A DNA stretch of 64,000 nucleotides from Actinocorallia herbida (lineage in GTDB: Bacteria > Actinomycetota > Actinomycetes > Streptosporangiales > Streptosporangiaceae). Where the stretch lies: contig NZ_RJKE01000001.1 of assembly GCF_003751225.1 (NCBI RefSeq), positions 2,790,001 through 2,854,000 of the forward strand, written 5' to 3'. Positions 26,323 to 34,112 of this stretch are shown here, one piece after another (within the stretch, counting starts at the first letter, position 1; every line of letters begins with the position of its first letter). The notes below the pieces were generated by a model. It did not search any database. It was not told the DNA's origin and was given only the letters and a program-made list of their open reading frames with translations. The translations under genes were made by a program, and so were the position numbers.

Positions 26323-27435
26323 TCAGTCCGTCGGGGGGTGCCAGCCGAAGACGGAGTCGGCGGCGTTCAGGCCGGGGAGGCGCAGGAGGGCGTCGCGGGC
26401 GGTGACCGCCACGGGGCCGGTGAGCCGGGTGAGCCGGCCGATGAGGCGGGAGGTGCGGGCGATGCGGGTCGTACGGGAGAGCCGGGCCGCGGTGTACTCG
26501 ACCAGGGGAGCGCCGCGCGCGGCGGTGTGGGCGAGCACGATGGCGTCCTCGATGGCCTGGCAGGCGCCCTGGCCCAGGTTCGGGGTCATCGGGTGGGCCG
26601 CGTCACCGAGGATCGCGACCCTGCCGTGGTGCATCGCGGGCAGCGGCCGGACCATCGCGTGGACGTCGTTGCGCAGGATCCGCGTCGGATCGACCGCCGC
26701 GAGCGGGATCGCGACATCGGGATGCCAGCCGCCGAACAGGCGGTCGAGCACGGCCTTCTCATCGTCCGCGACCTCGCCCTCCGGCGCGGGCGCCGTCGCG
26801 TAGCAGTACACCTGGTCGCCCGCGACAGGCATGACGCCGAAGACGAGACCGCGTCCCCACGTCTCGCCGAAGGGCACCGACAGGCCCGGCGCGTCGGCGA
26901 GCATCCGCCAGGCCGTCAGCCCCGTGTACCGCGGTTCCGGATGCTCGGGGAACAGCCCGCGCCGGATCCGCGACCAGATCCCGTCCGCCGCGACGACGAG
27001 GTCGCCCTCCTCCTCGCCGGACGAGGTCGTGACCTTCCCGCTCGTGGCGTCCACGCCCGTCACTTCGGTGCCCAGGCGCAGCTCGGCGTCGGTGAGGAGG
27101 GAGGCGAGGAGGTCCACGAGGGCGGCCCGCAGCAGGATGACCGTGGGCTCGGCGAACCGTGCCTGCGCGGCCTCGGCGCTGCTGCGGTTGAGCCAGGTGC
27201 CGTCCGGCTTCCGGATGCCGCCGTCGCCCTGGATCCGCGACAGCGCCCGCACGGAGTCGCCGATGCCGAGGGCGTCCAGCACCCGGAGCGCGTTCGGCGC
27301 GAGGGCCAGTCCGGAGCCGACCTCGCTCAGCCGCTCGGCCCGCTCGACGACCCGGACCGACCACCCGGCCCGTTTGAACGCCGCGGCCGCCGTCAGCCCG
27401 CCGATCCCGCCGCCGACCACGATCACCTTGCGCAT
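26323..27435 (-). CDS. FAD-dependent aromatic-ring monooxygenase
   Basis: 370 residues. Group A flavoprotein hydroxylase: N-terminal dinucleotide fold VIVVGGGIGGLTAAAAF (GxGxxG), mid-protein DLVVAADGIWSRIRR (DG motif), and the FAD ribityl motif VAILGDAAHPMTPNLGQGAC. Enzymes of this kind hydroxylate salicylate-, hydroxybenzoate- or polyketide-type phenols using NAD(P)H. ATG at 27435 has GAGGAGG upstream. The P450 gene lies 100 bp upstream on the same strand and ubiD/ubiX remnants lie downstream, so these may be parts of one old pathway. Confidence 0.9.
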   Translation of the reverse strand: MRKVIVVGGGIGGLTAAAAFKRAGWSVRVVERAERLSEVGSGLALAPNALRVLDALGIGDSVRALSRIQGDGGIRKPDGTWLNRSSAEAAQARFAEPTVILLRAALVDLLASLLTDAELRLGTEVTGVDATSGKVTTSSGEEEGDLVVAADGIWSRIRRGLFPEHPEPRYTGLTAWRMLADAPGLSVPFGETWGRGLVFGVMPVAGDQVYCYATAPAPEGEVADDEKAVLDRLFGGWHPDVAIPLAAVDPTRILRNDVHAMVRPLPAMHHGRVAILGDAAHPMTPNLGQGACQAIEDAIVLAHTAARGAPLVEYTAARLSRTTRIARTSRLIGRLTRLTGPVAVTARDALLRLPGLNAADSVFGWHPPTD

Positions 27436-27535
27436 GGCGACCTCCTCGTCCCGATCCTCCCCCCGCCTCCGCACGGCCGGGATCCGGCCCCGGCACAGGC
27501 GCGTTCGCGCAGGTGACGGGGCCGGGGGACGCGGG

Positions 27536-28783
27536 TCAGGTGAGGGTGTAGCGGATGGGGAGGTGTTTGAGGCCGCCGACGAAGGTGGTGGCGGTCCATT
27601 CGGGGGTGCCTGCGAGTTCGATGGATTCGAGTCGGGGGAGGAGCGCGGTGTAGAGGGAGCGGATCTCCATGCGGGCGAGGGCGGCGCCGAGGCAGTAGTG
27701 GACGCCGAAGCCGAAGGCGAGGTGGCGGTTGGGGTCGCGGCCGATGTCGAAGCGGAAGGGGTCGTCGAAGATGTCCTCGTCGCGGTTGGCCGACGGGTAG
27801 GACAGGAGGACGGATTCGCCCTTGGCGATGGGTACGCCGCCGACCTGGGTGTCGCGGGTCGCGGTGCGCATGAATTCCTTGACGGGTGTGACCCAGCGGA
27901 TCATCTCGTCGGTCGCCAGGGGGAGCAGGTCCGGATTCTCCTTGAGCCGGGTCAGTTGGTCGGGGTGCTCGATGAGGGCGTGCAGGCCGCCGGAGATGGT
28001 GGAGCTGGTGGTGTCGTGCCCGGCGGTGGCGATGATGACGTAGTAGGAGGCGACGTCGACGTCGGAGAGGTATTCGCCGTCCACGCGGGCGTTGGCGATC
28101 GCCGAGGCGAGGTCGTCGGTGGGCTCGGCGCGGCGGGCCGCGGTGACCGCGTTGAAGTAGTTGAAGAAGTCGAACAGCGCGGCCATCTGCTCCTCGGCGG
28201 TGGTGCCGCGCTGGAGCTCCTCGTCCTGGCCGCCGAACAGCTCCTGGGTGAGCTTCAGCATGCGCGGGAAGTCCGACTCGGGCAGACCGAGCAGCGACAG
28301 GATCACGTACAGCGGGTAGTGCACCGCGACCTGCTGGACGAAGTCGCACTCACCGCCGAGTTCGGCGAGCCGGTCGACGTACCGGTGGGCCAGCTCGTCG
28401 ATCCTGGGCTGGAGGGCGCGCATCGCCTTGGGCCGGAACCAGTCGGCGCCGATCGCGCGGACCACGCGGTGGTGCGGGTCGTCCATGTGGATGAGGGTGC
28501 TCAGCGCCATGCCCATCGCGCGCTGCTCTTCCTGGAGGCGGTCGAACTCCGCGGCGGCCAGCAGCGGCCGCGGCTCGTTGATCCACAGCGCGTGGTCGCG
28601 CTCGATCTCCATGATGTCGGCGTGTCTGGTGATCGCCCAGAACGGGTTGTAGTCGGGTGCCTCGACCAGGTGCACCGGGGACTCGCGGCGCAGGAGGGAG
28701 AGGGCGGCGTGCAGGCGCTCCTCGTCGAGGTAGGTCTTCGGGTCCGCCAGGGAGCGGCCGGCCTGGTCCACGGTCGTACTCAT
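27536..28783 (-). CDS. cytochrome P450
   Basis: 415 residues. I-helix IIATAGHDTTSSTISG, ExxR in ATDEMIRWVTPV, heme loop FGFGVHYCLGAALARMEIR with the ligand Cys, and the C-terminal FVGGLKHLPIRY. This ending resembles the CYP124/125/142 group and CYP108/111-like enzymes that oxidise lipids, sterol side chains or terpenes, so such a substrate is possible. It is clearly distinct from the tandem P450s at 2-4.5 kb. ATG at 28783 has GGAG upstream. Divergent TetR with a perfect palindrome between them. Confidence 0.92.
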   Translation of the reverse strand: MSTTVDQAGRSLADPKTYLDEERLHAALSLLRRESPVHLVEAPDYNPFWAITRHADIMEIERDHALWINEPRPLLAAAEFDRLQEEQRAMGMALSTLIHMDDPHHRVVRAIGADWFRPKAMRALQPRIDELAHRYVDRLAELGGECDFVQQVAVHYPLYVILSLLGLPESDFPRMLKLTQELFGGQDEELQRGTTAEEQMAALFDFFNYFNAVTAARRAEPTDDLASAIANARVDGEYLSDVDVASYYVIIATAGHDTTSSTISGGLHALIEHPDQLTRLKENPDLLPLATDEMIRWVTPVKEFMRTATRDTQVGGVPIAKGESVLLSYPSANRDEDIFDDPFRFDIGRDPNRHLAFGFGVHYCLGAALARMEIRSLYTALLPRLESIELAGTPEWTATTFVGGLKHLPIRYTLT

Positions 28784-28886
28784 GATCATCTCCGTGGGGG
28801 TGGGACGCGGTGCGTCGAGGGAGGGGAGTCAAAGAGTCATTTTTCGCACTTTGTATCATGCGATCATGGGACAGGGAAGACAATGA

Positions 28887-28901
28887 CCGAATCCGATTCG
28901 G
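28887..28901. promoter_or_regulatory. palindromic operator CCGAATC-C-GATTCGG
   Basis: Perfect 7-1-7 inverted repeat 21 bp before the TetR start and about 100 bp before the divergent P450. Same geometry as the 10962-10976 site. Likely bound by the adjacent TetR protein. The AT-rich stretch 28838-28866 in the same gap may hold the promoters. Confidence 0.6.
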
Positions 28902-28922
28902 CTGAGCTGGGCTTGGTGAAAC

Positions 28923-29549
28923 GTGCTTGACGCGACGCGCATCGCGTTCGTCGCCGAGGTCTTCGACCCCGTCGACGGGCCCCGGGACGACACCGATCGG
29001 CGCATCCTCGACGCGGCAAGGGCCGAATTCGTCCAGATGGGCATCCGGCGGGCCAGGGTCGAGGAGATCGCCCGTCGGGCCGGGGTCGCCCGGGTCACCG
29101 TGCACCGGCGGTTCGTCGGCAAGGAACGGCTGCTCAACGCCGTCCTCGTCGAGGAGGCGCGGCGGTCCCTGAGCCTCGCCCGCGCCCGCATCGAGGCCGC
29201 GGAGACGGTGCCGGAGAAGGTGGCCACCGGATTCGTCCTCGCGCTCGCCTACGCCCGCGAAGGCGACCTCAGCGCGCTCCTGCGCAACGACACGATCCCG
29301 CCGCTGCCCGGCTCCGCCTCGGCCGGCGACCCCGTCGTCCTGCTCATCCGGGCGTTCCTGCTCCAGGTGCTCTACCCGCCCGGCCAGGGCCCCCGGCAGC
29401 TTCTCGCCGCCGACACCCTCGCCCGCCTCGTCGTCTCGCACTGCCTTTACCCCGACCCGGCGCTCGGCCTCGACGACCCGGCCGCCGCCGCCGGCTTCGC
29501 CCGCGACCACCTCGCCCCGATCATCACCGCGGCGCCCCCGCTCGGCTGA
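28923..29549 (+). CDS. TetR/AcrR family regulator
   Basis: 208 residues, GTG start. HTH at about 40-70: VEEIARRAGVARVTVHRRFVGKERL. The C-terminal half is Ala/Leu-rich helical. It is divergent from the P450 and preceded by a perfect operator-like palindrome, so it probably controls the P450/monooxygenase operon and itself. Convergent with the sigma remnant downstream. Confidence 0.88.
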   Translation: MLDATRIAFVAEVFDPVDGPRDDTDRRILDAARAEFVQMGIRRARVEEIARRAGVARVTVHRRFVGKERLLNAVLVEEARRSLSLARARIEAAETVPEKVATGFVLALAYAREGDLSALLRNDTIPPLPGSASAGDPVVLLIRAFLLQVLYPPGQGPRQLLAADTLARLVVSHCLYPDPALGLDDPAAAAGFARDHLAPIITAAPPLG

Positions 29550-29566
29550 GCGGGAGCGCCGGACGA

Positions 29567-30160
29567 TCAGGGACGCTCGCCGGGCTCGTCGACGATGCCC
29601 GCCGACTCACGCAGGTCCCAGTCGCCGGCACCGAGAGGACCTCTCCGGTCGCTGGGATCCGGCGTCGGGAGGCCGTTCTCGCCGAAGTACACCCCCGGAG
29701 GACGCCGCATGAGGTCGCTGCGCTCGTACGTGCCCGACAGGTCCCGGGAGGAGTACGTCTCCGGGTCGATCACGTAGGAGATCCGGACACCCCACTGATC
29801 GAGGCGGGTGATCGCCACGACGGGCCTGCCCAGCGGGTCGGTGCCGGTGGACCGCACCTCGACTCCGGGGATCCGCGCGATGGCCCGGAACGCCGCGCGG
29901 ATCCGGTGCAGCCGGGAGCGCACGGTGCCGAGCGGGACGCCGAGCGCCTCGGCGCACTGCTCGTAGGTGAGGTCGGCCCAGGCGACGAGCAGGAGCAGGT
30001 CCCGGTCGGCCGCGGAAAGCCGGGTCAGCGCCTTGGCGAGGCGCGGCTGGAGCTGCGCGGAGGTCACCTTCGCGGCGCTGCGCTCCTCGAACGGCTCGAC
30101 GGGCGGGGCGGCGGGGGCGCGGGCGAGCAGCCGGTTCCGGCGGGTCTCGGCCCTGTAGCC
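29567..30160 (-). pseudogene. ECF sigma region 4 fused to C-terminus of a CU044_5270-like protein
   Basis: Reverse-strand frame. Its first part (RLAKALTRLSAADRDLLLLV, EQCAEALGVPLGTVRSRLHR) is sigma-70 region 4 of an ECF sigma factor; region 2 is absent. Immediately after, AFRAIARIPGVEVRSTGTDP, LGRPVVAI and VRISYVIDPETYSSRDL look like the C-terminal part of the CU044_5270-type proteins that often sit beside such sigma genes. An internal deletion seems to have joined the two. The open frame extends to a GTG at 30256, but that extension is tandem-repeat DNA. Without region 2 it cannot direct RNA polymerase. Confidence 0.6.
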
Positions 30161-30190
30161 GACGGAGATGATCGCCGACCGATCGGTCTC

Positions 30191-30352
30191 TTCCGCACTG
30201 TCGTGCTCGGGTTTCAGGAGCCGGGGAGATCGGCGTCCGTATGGTCCCTTCCGCACCGTCGTGCTCGGGTTTCAGGAGCGGGAGATCGGCGTCCGTATGG
30301 TCCCTTCCGCACCGTCGTGCTCGGGCGTCAGGAGCCGGGGAGATCGGCGTCC
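30191..30352. repeat. 56-58 bp tandem repeat, about 2.8 copies
   Basis: Copies begin at 30191, 30249 and 30305 (each starting TTCCGCAC) with periods of 58 and 56 bp; the middle copy lacks two bases. The last copy contains the 3' end of the response-regulator gene (stop at 30328-30330), so the array looks like serial duplication of that gene's tail. The array also supplies the open frame upstream of the sigma remnant. Confidence 0.9.
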
Positions 30353-30987
30353 GCGACGAGGAGTGCTATCTGGACGCGGTTGACGAGGTCCAGGCGGGTG
30401 AGGATCTGGGAGACGTGGGTCTTGACGGTGGACACCGCGATGTGGAGTTCGCGGGAGATCTCGGTGTTCGACAGCCCGCGGCCGACGGCGTGGGCGACCT
30501 CGCGTTCCCGATCGGCGAGGAGACCGAGGCGGGCGCGGGCGGCAGCGGCGCGGTCGCGGCGCTCGGGGGTGCCCGTCACCTGGTGGATGAGGCCGCGCAT
30601 GACCGCGGGAGAGAGGACGGGGTCGCCCGCGTGGACCGCGCGGATCGCCGTGATGAGGTCGTCGGGACGGGTGTCCTTCAGCAGGAAGCCCGCCGCCCCG
30701 GCACGCAGCGCGCCGAGCACGTGCGCGTCGGCGTGGAACGTGGTCAGGACGAGCACCTCGGGAGCGTCCGGCCGGGCGCGGACGGCGCGGGTGGCGGTGA
30801 GGCCGTCGACGCCGGGCATCCGGATGTCCATGAGGACCACGTCCGGCCGATGGGAGGCCACCAGGGCGGGCACCTCCGCGCCGTCGGCCGCCTCGGCGAC
30901 CACGGCGACGTCGGGCGCCCCGCCCAGCATCAGTCGCAGACCGGCCCGGACCATCGGATCGTCGTCGACGAGCAGGACGCCGATCAC
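30328..30987 (-). CDS. NarL/FixJ family response regulator
   Basis: 219 residues. Receiver domain with acidic pocket VDDDP, phospho-acceptor Asp in VVLMDIRMPGVDG, Thr in LTTFH and Lys in LLKDT; LuxR-type HTH at the C-terminus (LADREREVAHAVGRGLSNTE, then STVKTHVSQILTRL). Overlaps the sensor kinase by 4 bp. Together they are a two-component system of the actinobacterial NarL type. The target genes are not evident. Confidence 0.93.
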   Translation of the reverse strand: MIGVLLVDDDPMVRAGLRLMLGGAPDVAVVAEAADGAEVPALVASHRPDVVLMDIRMPGVDGLTATRAVRARPDAPEVLVLTTFHADAHVLGALRAGAAGFLLKDTRPDDLITAIRAVHAGDPVLSPAVMRGLIHQVTGTPERRDRAAAARARLGLLADREREVAHAVGRGLSNTEISRELHIAVSTVKTHVSQILTRLDLVNRVQIALLVADADLPGS

Positions 30988-32180
30988 CGCGCCTCCTCCG
31001 GGGTGGCCTTCTGCTCCTCCTCAAGGGCGGTCCCCGGCTCGGGCTCCCGCGCAGCCTCCGGCCAGGGCAGCCTGGCGGATACCTGGAACACGTCCCCGCG
31101 TGGGCCCGCGGTGAGATCGCCGCCGGCCAGGCGGGCGCGTTCGACGAGCCCGAGAAGCCCGTGGCCTTCGTGCGTCATCGTGCCGGGTGGCAGCGGGTTG
31201 GCGACCTGGATCGCGAGGCCGCGGCCGGGCCCGCCGGAAACGGCGACCTCGACCGCGGTCCCGGGCGCGTGCTTGCGCGCGTTCGTCAGCGTCTCCTGGA
31301 CGATCCGGTAGGCGGCCCGGCCGACAGAGGCGGGCACGGCGCCCTGCTCCGGTACCGTCAGGGTGATCCGTCCTCCCGCGGCGCGCTCCTCCGCCACCAG
31401 TCGGGGAAGATCATCGAGACAGGGCTGCGGCCGCTCGTCCGTGCCGGGCCCGGCGCGCAGCACCCCGATCACCTCGCGGAGATCGGTGAGGGCGAGGCGG
31501 GCGTTGTCGGCGATGAGCCCGCTCGCCCGCGCCACCTCCTCGCGGGACGCCGCCTCGTTGTACTGCAACGCCCCCGCGTACAGGCTGAGCAGCGAGAGCC
31601 GGTGCCCGAGCACGTCGTGCATCTCCCGGGCGATCTCCTTCCTCGCCTCCTGGCGGGCCCGTTCGGCGCGCAGCTCCGCGCCCGCCTCGGCGAGTTCCGC
31701 GCGTTCGCGCAACGAGGCGAGCAGCAGCCTTCGCGACCGGCGCCACAGCCCCCAGCCGATCGCGCTGAGCACCAGGGCGAAGTACACGAGCGCCTGCGCA
31801 CGGCGGTCCGGCGCCGCCTCGGCGAACCTGACGAGAAAAGGGATGAGCGGCGCGAACGCGATGGCCGCGATCCAGGCGGTCTGCTTGGCGGGACGTGCCG
31901 CGGCGACGGTGAAGACCGCGACGAGCACAGGACCCGTCAGGTAGTGCGTGACATTACCGAGGAGGAGCAGGACGACCGCCAGGGCGAACGGCCGGCGCCT
32001 GCGCAGGAGCAGCGCCGCGCATCCGAGCCCGCCGATGATCTGCTCGATCTCCCGGGTGCGCGCGCCGAGATCGTCGGGCAGTTCGAGGTTCGGCCCGCTC
32101 AGGGCCGCGAAGCAGGCGGCGAAGACGAGGGCCGCCGCGTTCGCCGCGAGGTCCCGCCCGCTCCGCCCCTCTCGCTCCAT
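30984..32180 (-). CDS. NarL-type sensor histidine kinase
   Basis: 398 residues. The N-terminal half has several membrane segments (for example LAANAAALVFAACFAAL and PFALAVVLLLLGNVTHYL). The HisKA_3 dimerisation box has the phospho-His in AREMHDVLGHRLSLLSL. The ATPase domain has AYRIVQETLTNARKHAPG (N box) and GHGLLGLVERARLAGG (G box). It autophosphorylates and signals to the overlapping response regulator. Divergent from a small membrane protein gene, with a 12-bp palindrome between them. Confidence 0.93.
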   Translation of the reverse strand: MEREGRSGRDLAANAAALVFAACFAALSGPNLELPDDLGARTREIEQIIGGLGCAALLLRRRRPFALAVVLLLLGNVTHYLTGPVLVAVFTVAAARPAKQTAWIAAIAFAPLIPFLVRFAEAAPDRRAQALVYFALVLSAIGWGLWRRSRRLLLASLRERAELAEAGAELRAERARQEARKEIAREMHDVLGHRLSLLSLYAGALQYNEAASREEVARASGLIADNARLALTDLREVIGVLRAGPGTDERPQPCLDDLPRLVAEERAAGGRITLTVPEQGAVPASVGRAAYRIVQETLTNARKHAPGTAVEVAVSGGPGRGLAIQVANPLPPGTMTHEGHGLLGLVERARLAGGDLTAGPRGDVFQVSARLPWPEAAREPEPGTALEEEQKATPEEAR

Positions 32181-32233
32181 GTCCCGAACTTATGCGCTCC
32201 CCGCACCCGCCGACGACGTCGCGGCGGACTTCG

Positions 32234-32245
32234 GTACTTAAGTAC
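32234..32245. promoter_or_regulatory. palindrome GTACTTAAGTAC
   Basis: Perfect 12-bp palindrome in the 155-bp gap between the divergent histidine kinase and small membrane protein genes. AT-rich compared with surroundings; a plausible operator, protein unknown. Confidence 0.45.
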
Positions 32246-32335
32246 GAGCGTGGCCGGTGATCGCGGGGACTTAGGTCTTCCGGGCCGGGTCTTTGCGCTG
32301 AGGCGCGGCCGGGGGCTCCGGGGCACGATCGGGGC

Positions 32336-32600
32336 ATGTCCTCCTCACCGGAATCCCGGAAATCCCCGCTCACGCCCGTCCGTAACCTGCTCTGCTTCAT
32401 CCTGCTCGTCGGCGGGGTGAGCGGCCTCCTGCACCTCTGGCTCGGCTGGCCGCACTTCATGGGCTTCGTCAGATTCCTGGCGCCCAGCGGCTACGAGACC
32501 TATGCCTACCTGGTCATGATCGTCGTCGGCCTCGTCCTGGGGGCGGTCGGCTCGGGCTCCGAGCGCGACTTACCGTCCGCGCGGGGCGGCGGCGGTGATC
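32336..32600 (+). CDS. small membrane protein, 3' end unclear
   Basis: From an ATG at 32336, about 78 residues look like a real two-helix membrane protein: NLLCFILLVGGVSGLLHLWL and, after FMGFVRFLAPSGYETYAY, LVMIVVGLVLGAVGSG. After about 32575 the frame has no stop and stays open to 33469, running antisense through the SRPBCC gene. A TGA at 32596-32598 lies in another frame, so a frameshift may have removed the original stop. The end given here is approximate. Function unknown. Confidence 0.45.
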
Positions 32601-33093
32601 AGGCCTCGAGGGCCGCCTTGAGGTTGCGCAGGGTCGTGTCGATGTTGCGGCGCTGGAACTGGGCGAAGGTGCTGCCGCGGGTGGCGACCTTGTCGAAGGC
32701 GTTCGCGAGCGCGTCGGGCCAGCCCCTGCGGTCGTCGGTCCAGGTCTCGGTGACCCGGGTGCCGTGGCCTTCGGCCTCGAACCGGTACTCCCAGGTCGCG
32801 ATCGGCCCCGGGACGACCGGCCGCTTCAGCCCGATCGCGCCGACCCGGAACGCGAACCGCGCGCCGGGGTCGGCCGCGGTGACCGTGCACCGGGTCGTCC
32901 ACCGGATCGGCCCCCGCTTGTTGTGCCCGTCGAACCTCATCCCCGCATACGCGGCCCGCCCCTCCCGCACCGTCGCGCCGAGGTTCTCCGGACTCCACCG
33001 CCCCATCTGCGTGGGATCGCTCACCGCGGCGTACGCGACCTCCGGGGACACCTCCACGAAGACGCTCCCCGAAACGACCATTGTGCGACCCAT
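32599..33093 (-). CDS. SRPBCC family protein
   Basis: 164 residues with the START/Bet v1-like fold: it opens VSGSVFVEVSPEVAYAAVSD, followed by MGRWSPENLGATV and ATWEYRFEAEGHGTRVTETW. These proteins bind hydrophobic ligands in a deep cavity or act as cyclases or dehydratases. ATG at 33093 chosen because it opens the fold; upstream is repeat DNA. No clear operon partner; the minisatellite lies 120 bp upstream. Confidence 0.88.
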   Translation of the reverse strand: MGRTMVVSGSVFVEVSPEVAYAAVSDPTQMGRWSPENLGATVREGRAAYAGMRFDGHNKRGPIRWTTRCTVTAADPGARFAFRVGAIGLKRPVVPGPIATWEYRFEAEGHGTRVTETWTDDRRGWPDALANAFDKVATRGSTFAQFQRRNIDTTLRNLKAALEA

Positions 33094-33212
33094 GCCCGGC
33101 TCCTCCCACGCGAGTCCCGCGAGCCTACTGGACGGCCCGTCGAATGCCGCTTGGGCCCCGGCCCGGAAGATTCCCGGGCCCAGGGCCTCGCGCGGACGGA
33201 TTTCCCACTCGA

Positions 33213-33437
33213 GGGGTCCGGGCTGGCGGGGTCCTGGCTCTTGGGATCCGGGCTGGCGGGGTCTTGGCTGGCGGGGTCCGGGCTGGCGGGGTCCGGGCTG
33301 GCGGGGTCCTGGCTCTTGGGATCCAGGATCGCGGGATCCAAGCTTGCGAGGTCCAGGTTCGGGCGGTTCAGGCTCGCGGGGTCTCGGCTCGGGAAGCCCT
33401 GGTTCGCGGGGTCCTGGTTTGCGGGGTCCTGGCTTTT
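33213..33437. repeat. 15-bp minisatellite, 15 units
   Basis: Fifteen head-to-tail 15-bp units around GGGGTCCGGGCTGGC, exactly in phase from 33213 to 33437. Early units are nearly identical; variants such as GGGGTCCTGGCTCTT recur, showing larger duplications, while later units are more degenerate. The array ends in a run of seven T (33434-33440). Because 15 is divisible by 3, all frames read as pentapeptide repeats, which are not genes. It fills the gap between the response regulator stop and the SRPBCC promoter. Confidence 0.92.
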
Positions 33438-33449
33438 TTTGGGGGCGGC

Positions 33450-34112
33450 TCAGGGGGTGCGGGGGGTGATGAGGCCGGACTCGTAGGCGGCTACGACGGC
33501 TTGGGCGCGGTCGCGGAGGCCGAGTTTGGCGAAGATGCGGGCGACGTGGGTCTTCACGGTGGCTTCGCTGAGGACGAGGCGGTCGGCCATCTCGGCGTTG
33601 GACAGGCCGCCGCCGAGCAGGCGCAGGACCTCGGTCTCGCGCGGGGTGAGGTCGTCGAGGCCCTCGGGCGCGGGGCCCGGCTTGGCGAACCGCTCGACGA
33701 GCCTGCGGGTGATGGACGGGGCGAGCAGGGCGTCGCCGGTCGCGACCAGCCGGACGGACGCGACGAGGTGCTCGGGCGTCACGTCCTTCAAGAGGAACCC
33801 GCTGGCGCCCGCGGCGAGGGCGGCGTACACGTAGCCGTCGAGGTCGAAGGTGGTGAGCATGAGGACGCGGCAGTCCGGCGCGTCGGCGAGGACCCGGCGG
33901 GCGGCCGCCAACCCGTCCATCTCGGGCATCCGGATGTCCATGAGCACGACGTCGGGGCGCAGCCGCAGTGCCTCGGCGACCGCCTCGCGCCCGTCGGCGG
34001 CCTCCCCGACGACCTCGATGCCGCCCTTGGCGAGGATCATCCGGAACCCGCTGCGGACCAGCGTCTGGTCGTCGGCGATCAGGACGCGGGGCCCCGTCCC
34101 GTCCGCGCTCAC
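33450..34112 (-). CDS. NarL/FixJ family response regulator
   Basis: 220 residues, GTG start overlapping the kinase by 4 bp. Receiver: LIADDQTLVRSGFRM, phospho-Asp in VVLMDIRMPEMDG, LTTFD, LLKDVTPEHL. Output HTH: LTPRETEVLRLLGGGLSNAE, then ATVKTHVARIFAKLGLRDR. Second two-component system in the window; the divergent ABC exporter operon at 35022 is its probable target, as is common for this gene order. Confidence 0.93.
   Translation of the reverse strand: MSADGTGPRVLIADDQTLVRSGFRMILAKGGIEVVGEAADGREAVAEALRLRPDVVLMDIRMPEMDGLAAARRVLADAPDCRVLMLTTFDLDGYVYAALAAGASGFLLKDVTPEHLVASVRLVATGDALLAPSITRRLVERFAKPGPAPEGLDDLTPRETEVLRLLGGGLSNAEMADRLVLSEATVKTHVARIFAKLGLRDRAQAVVAAYESGLITPRTP

Noticed and set aside
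30161-30256. N-terminal extension of the sigma remnant
   Set aside because: It is encoded by the tandem repeat and shows no sigma region 2; not treated as part of the original gene.
33021-33486. Pentapeptide-repeat proteins (DPASP-type reverse, LAGSG-type forward)
   Set aside because: They are translations of the 15-bp minisatellite, which is open in several frames because the unit is a multiple of three.
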